This document shows positions 61,865-64,000 of a stretch of 64,000 bases of DNA, in pieces. The position numbers were made by a program, and so were the translations under genes. The notes under the pieces are model-generated. The model saw only the letters and a list, made by a program, of their open reading frames with translations, was not told where the DNA came from and did not search any database. Position 1 is the first letter of the stretch, and the number at the start of each line of letters is the position of its first letter. Origin of the DNA: Paenibacillus oryzisoli (GTDB taxonomy: Bacteria > Bacillota > Bacilli > Paenibacillales > NBRC-103111); contig NZ_LYPB01000043.1 of NCBI RefSeq assembly GCF_001653565.1, forward strand, positions 1 to 64,000, read 5' to 3'.

Positions 61865-62665
61865 ATGGAAGTGACCTCTCAATTAAAATGGAACCCGATT
61901 CTAGCCGACCCTACAGGAAAAAGGCAACTCAAACCAAGAACGTTAGGGAAAACGATGGTGATGGATAAGGGACTTGGCATGCTTGCCTTTCAGGATTTGC
62001 TTCAAACCTCCAGTAACCATGTGGATATGATCAAACTTGGATTCGGCACTTCACCGCTTTATCCACAATCTGTTCTGCAAAGCAAAATAAACCTAGCGAA
62101 AGAGAATAACATTCTCATCTACCCGGGAGGTACTTTTCTAGAAGTTGCGGTAACTCAGAATGCGGTAGATTCGTTTTTTGACATGATACTTGCACTTGGC
62201 TTTAATGGCATTGAAGTGTCCGATGGCACCATTCAAATGGATCGTAGACAGCGGAATAAGTTAATAGCCAGAGGTATAGATGAAGGATTAGAAGTCGTTA
62301 CGGAGTATGGCAAAAAAGGATGGGGTTCCTCCATTGAGTTAGCAGAATTGATTGATACCGTCTTAATTGATACGGAATTAGGCGCTTCCCTTGTTACGAT
62401 TGAGGCCCGTGAATCCGGCATAGGTGTTGGTATTTTCGACGGGGAAGGGAAATGCAAAGATGAGGAATTGCATAGTGTGATGACTTCCATTTCAGGTAAT
62501 AAGCTCTTATGGGAAGCACCGCTCAAAACCCAACAAGTGCACCTGATTAACTCCCTCGGTCCAGATATTCATTTGGGCAATATTTCCCCAGACGAAGTCA
62601 TCGCACTAGAAGCGTTGAGGAGAGGACTCCGTTCTGACACGTTGTTGTCCTTAGGTAAGAAATAA
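61865..62665 (+). CDS. yitD: Phosphosulfolactate synthase
   Basis: The 266-residue TIM-barrel protein of the ComA/YitD family adds sulfite to phosphoenolpyruvate, giving phosphosulfolactate. Motifs seen are KPRTLGKTMVMDKGLG, VDMIKLGFGTSPLYP, IYPGGTFLEVAV, GFNGIEVSDGTIQM and LIDTELGASLVTIEARESG. Bacillus spores store sulfolactate and use this route. Plus strand; the sulfolactate phosphatase gene follows by 42 bases. Confidence 0.93.
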   Translation: MEVTSQLKWNPILADPTGKRQLKPRTLGKTMVMDKGLGMLAFQDLLQTSSNHVDMIKLGFGTSPLYPQSVLQSKINLAKENNILIYPGGTFLEVAVTQNAVDSFFDMILALGFNGIEVSDGTIQMDRRQRNKLIARGIDEGLEVVTEYGKKGWGSSIELAELIDTVLIDTELGASLVTIEARESGIGVGIFDGEGKCKDEELHSVMTSISGNKLLWEAPLKTQQVHLINSLGPDIHLGNISPDEVIALEALRRGLRSDTLLSLGKK

Positions 62666-62707
62666 AGTGAAACCTATAAAGTCTATATTTGCAGAAAGGA
62701 TTAGCAC

Positions 62708-63427
62708 ATGCATATCGAGGTGATCGCCAACATCGGCGAAGCAAGAAGTGACGAGTTTCTCCATAAAACCGTCATTGTCATTGATGTTTTACGTGCGACA
62801 AGCACAATTATCACCGCTTTAATGAATGGAAGTCGGGGTGTAGTCCCTGTCGATACGGTTATTAAAGCAAAGGAATTGGCGAAAGAGGACGATTTGTTGG
62901 GCGGAGAACGGTATTGCAAAAAAATTCCTGGTTTTGATTTCGGCAACTCGCCGCTTGAGTACACACGTGAAGCCGTACATGGCAAACGTATCATCTTAAC
63001 GACGACCAATGGCACAAGAGGGATTCAAAAAGCAATAAAAGCCGACCGGGTACTTGCCGGCGCTATTATTAATGGTAGGGCTTCTGCATTGGCTGCTATC
63101 GAACTTAAACGGGACACGGTGATTGTATGTGCGGGGACACAAGATGTGTTCTCTTTGGAAGACGGAATTTGTGCTGGCCTCATTCTTGATGAAATCGCAG
63201 ATCTACTGGGTGAGCCGCATATGATAACGAACGACTTTGGTTTAGCGATGCGCGGTTGCTATCTCGAAGCGAAGTCTCACTTATTCGAAACGATACTGGC
63301 TTGCAGCAATGGGAAGAAAATGAAAAAATCTGGCTTCCTCGCGGATGTTGAACTTTGTTCAAAGATGAATCTAACGGATTGCGTGCCCGTTCTGGAACAC
63401 GATCAGATGGTTCCTTATGGTCGCTAG
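62708..63427 (+). CDS. yitC: 2-phosphosulfolactate phosphatase
   Basis: The 239-residue ComB/YitC family enzyme removes phosphate to give sulfolactate. It shows VIVIDVLRATSTIITALMNG, GGERYCKKIPGFDFGNSPLE and ILTTTNGTRGIQKA. It is the second gene of the pair. Sulfolactate dehydrogenase genes are not in this window. Confidence 0.93.
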   Translation: MHIEVIANIGEARSDEFLHKTVIVIDVLRATSTIITALMNGSRGVVPVDTVIKAKELAKEDDLLGGERYCKKIPGFDFGNSPLEYTREAVHGKRIILTTTNGTRGIQKAIKADRVLAGAIINGRASALAAIELKRDTVIVCAGTQDVFSLEDGICAGLILDEIADLLGEPHMITNDFGLAMRGCYLEAKSHLFETILACSNGKKMKKSGFLADVELCSKMNLTDCVPVLEHDQMVPYGR

Positions 63428-63505
63428 TCCCCCTTACCATGCGTTCTAAATACAAGCCCCTCTCATAAACTTAAATGACGACGATGAGGACAAGGGGTTA
63501 TGTAT

Positions 63506-63970
63506 ATGAATGGGGATATGCTCTTAGTTATCTTAATTATCATTGGACTTATCGGCCGCTCGCCGATCATTACAACTGCGGCTTGTCTTTTACTTGCCAT
63601 TAAGCTGATTGGTCTAGATCGTTATTTCCCTACCATGGAGCGAAGAGGTCTCGAGCTTGGTTTACTGTTTCTGACCATCGGTGTTTTGATTCCATTTGCA
63701 AGTGACCGCATTTCGATGAAGGATATTCTCTCCGTCTTCACAACATGGCCTGGCATCATTGCCCTCATAGGCGGTGCTATAGCTACCTATATGAATGGAA
63801 AAGGGTTGGAGTTACTAAAAGTAGACCCACAATTAATTGTGGGTCTTGTCCTTGGTTCTATATTCGGAATCTTATTTATGCGCGGTATTCCGGTAGGTCC
63901 ACTAATGGCTGCCGGAATAACGGCATTTCTATTGAAGCTCGCCTATTTCATTGCGGACAAATTCCACTAA
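63506..63970 (+). CDS. DUF441 membrane protein (UPF0756)
   Basis: The 154-residue protein has four membrane segments and the DUF441 pattern ([80 protein letters not shown]). Function unknown. The ATG at 63506 is 8 bases from AAGGGG; an ATG two codons earlier is too close. Confidence 0.85.
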   Translation: MNGDMLLVILIIIGLIGRSPIITTAACLLLAIKLIGLDRYFPTMERRGLELGLLFLTIGVLIPFASDRISMKDILSVFTTWPGIIALIGGAIATYMNGKGLELLKVDPQLIVGLVLGSIFGILFMRGIPVGPLMAAGITAFLLKLAYFIADKFH

Positions 63971-64000
63971 TATATTCCCAATTATCTACGATCTTCTGGT

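Noticed and set aside
1..64000. CRISPR arrays, prophage genes, toxin-antitoxin pairs, rRNA or tRNA genes
   Set aside because: No regularly spaced repeats, no phage structural or lysis genes, and no tRNA-like cloverleaf or rRNA segments were found on reading both strands.

Overview
The window is a dense stretch of ordinary chromosome from an endospore-forming low-GC Gram-positive bacterium. Gene order and content fit the Paenibacillaceae best. Almost everything lies on the minus strand, and the order matches the region around spo0A, spoIIA, spoVA and rib in Bacillus-type genomes. I see no prophage, integrated plasmid, CRISPR array, rRNA or tRNA.

Reading from the left (genes on the minus strand unless noted): gerW/ytfJ and ytfI; scpA-scpB; an M50 membrane protease homologue; the riboflavin operon ribD-ribE-ribBA-ribH behind an FMN riboswitch and terminator; a 650-base empty AT-rich stretch; ppiB; lysA; a reduced spoVA operon (AA, AB, AF only); the spoIIAA-spoIIAB-sigF operon with dacF upstream; nucleoside salvage (deoB, two purine nucleoside phosphorylases, pdp); xerD, yqzK-like, ald, fur and spoIIM; an EndoQ-like repair nuclease and nudF with the divergent small FtsZ inhibitor gene mciZ; an M20 peptidase; a Prli42-like miniprotein on the plus strand; the branched-chain 2-oxoacid dehydrogenase genes lpdV-bkdAA-bkdAB-bkdB; a SteA-like protein; and a patch of small unknown genes at 36.4-38.4 kb.

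From 39.8 kb to the right end the block is a YjcZ-like spore miniprotein, spo0A, spoIVB, recN, argR, tlyA-like, dxs, ispA, xseB-xseA, folD, nusB, a DUF2273/AmaP/Asp23 envelope-stress module, accC-accB, and spoIIIAH to spoIIIAA with yqhV. Three plus-strand genes close the window: two sulfolactate genes and a DUF441 membrane protein.

Sporulation is the common thread. Spo0A, SigF and its regulators, SpoIIM, SpoIIIAA-AH, SpoIVB, SpoVA proteins, GerW, DacF, MciZ and YjcZ are all here. I could read plausible promoters for sigma-H (spo0A, with three 0A boxes, and spoIIAA), sigma-E (spoIIIA, spoIIM) and sigma-K (yjcZ-like).

The least expected signals are: (1) a sharply bounded island of about 70% GC inside ribD that is a run of near-perfect palindromes, with a weaker counterpart inside xseA; (2) tandem purine nucleoside phosphorylases, one with both base-recognition residues changed (Glu to Cys, Asn to Asp); (3) an M50 protease homologue with HDxxH instead of HExxH; (4) several small proteins at or below the usual gene-calling limit (34, 30 and 63 residues) and a string of unknown small genes with overlapping convergent ends. 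No complete new multi-gene system is evident; the palindrome island is the most unusual structure.
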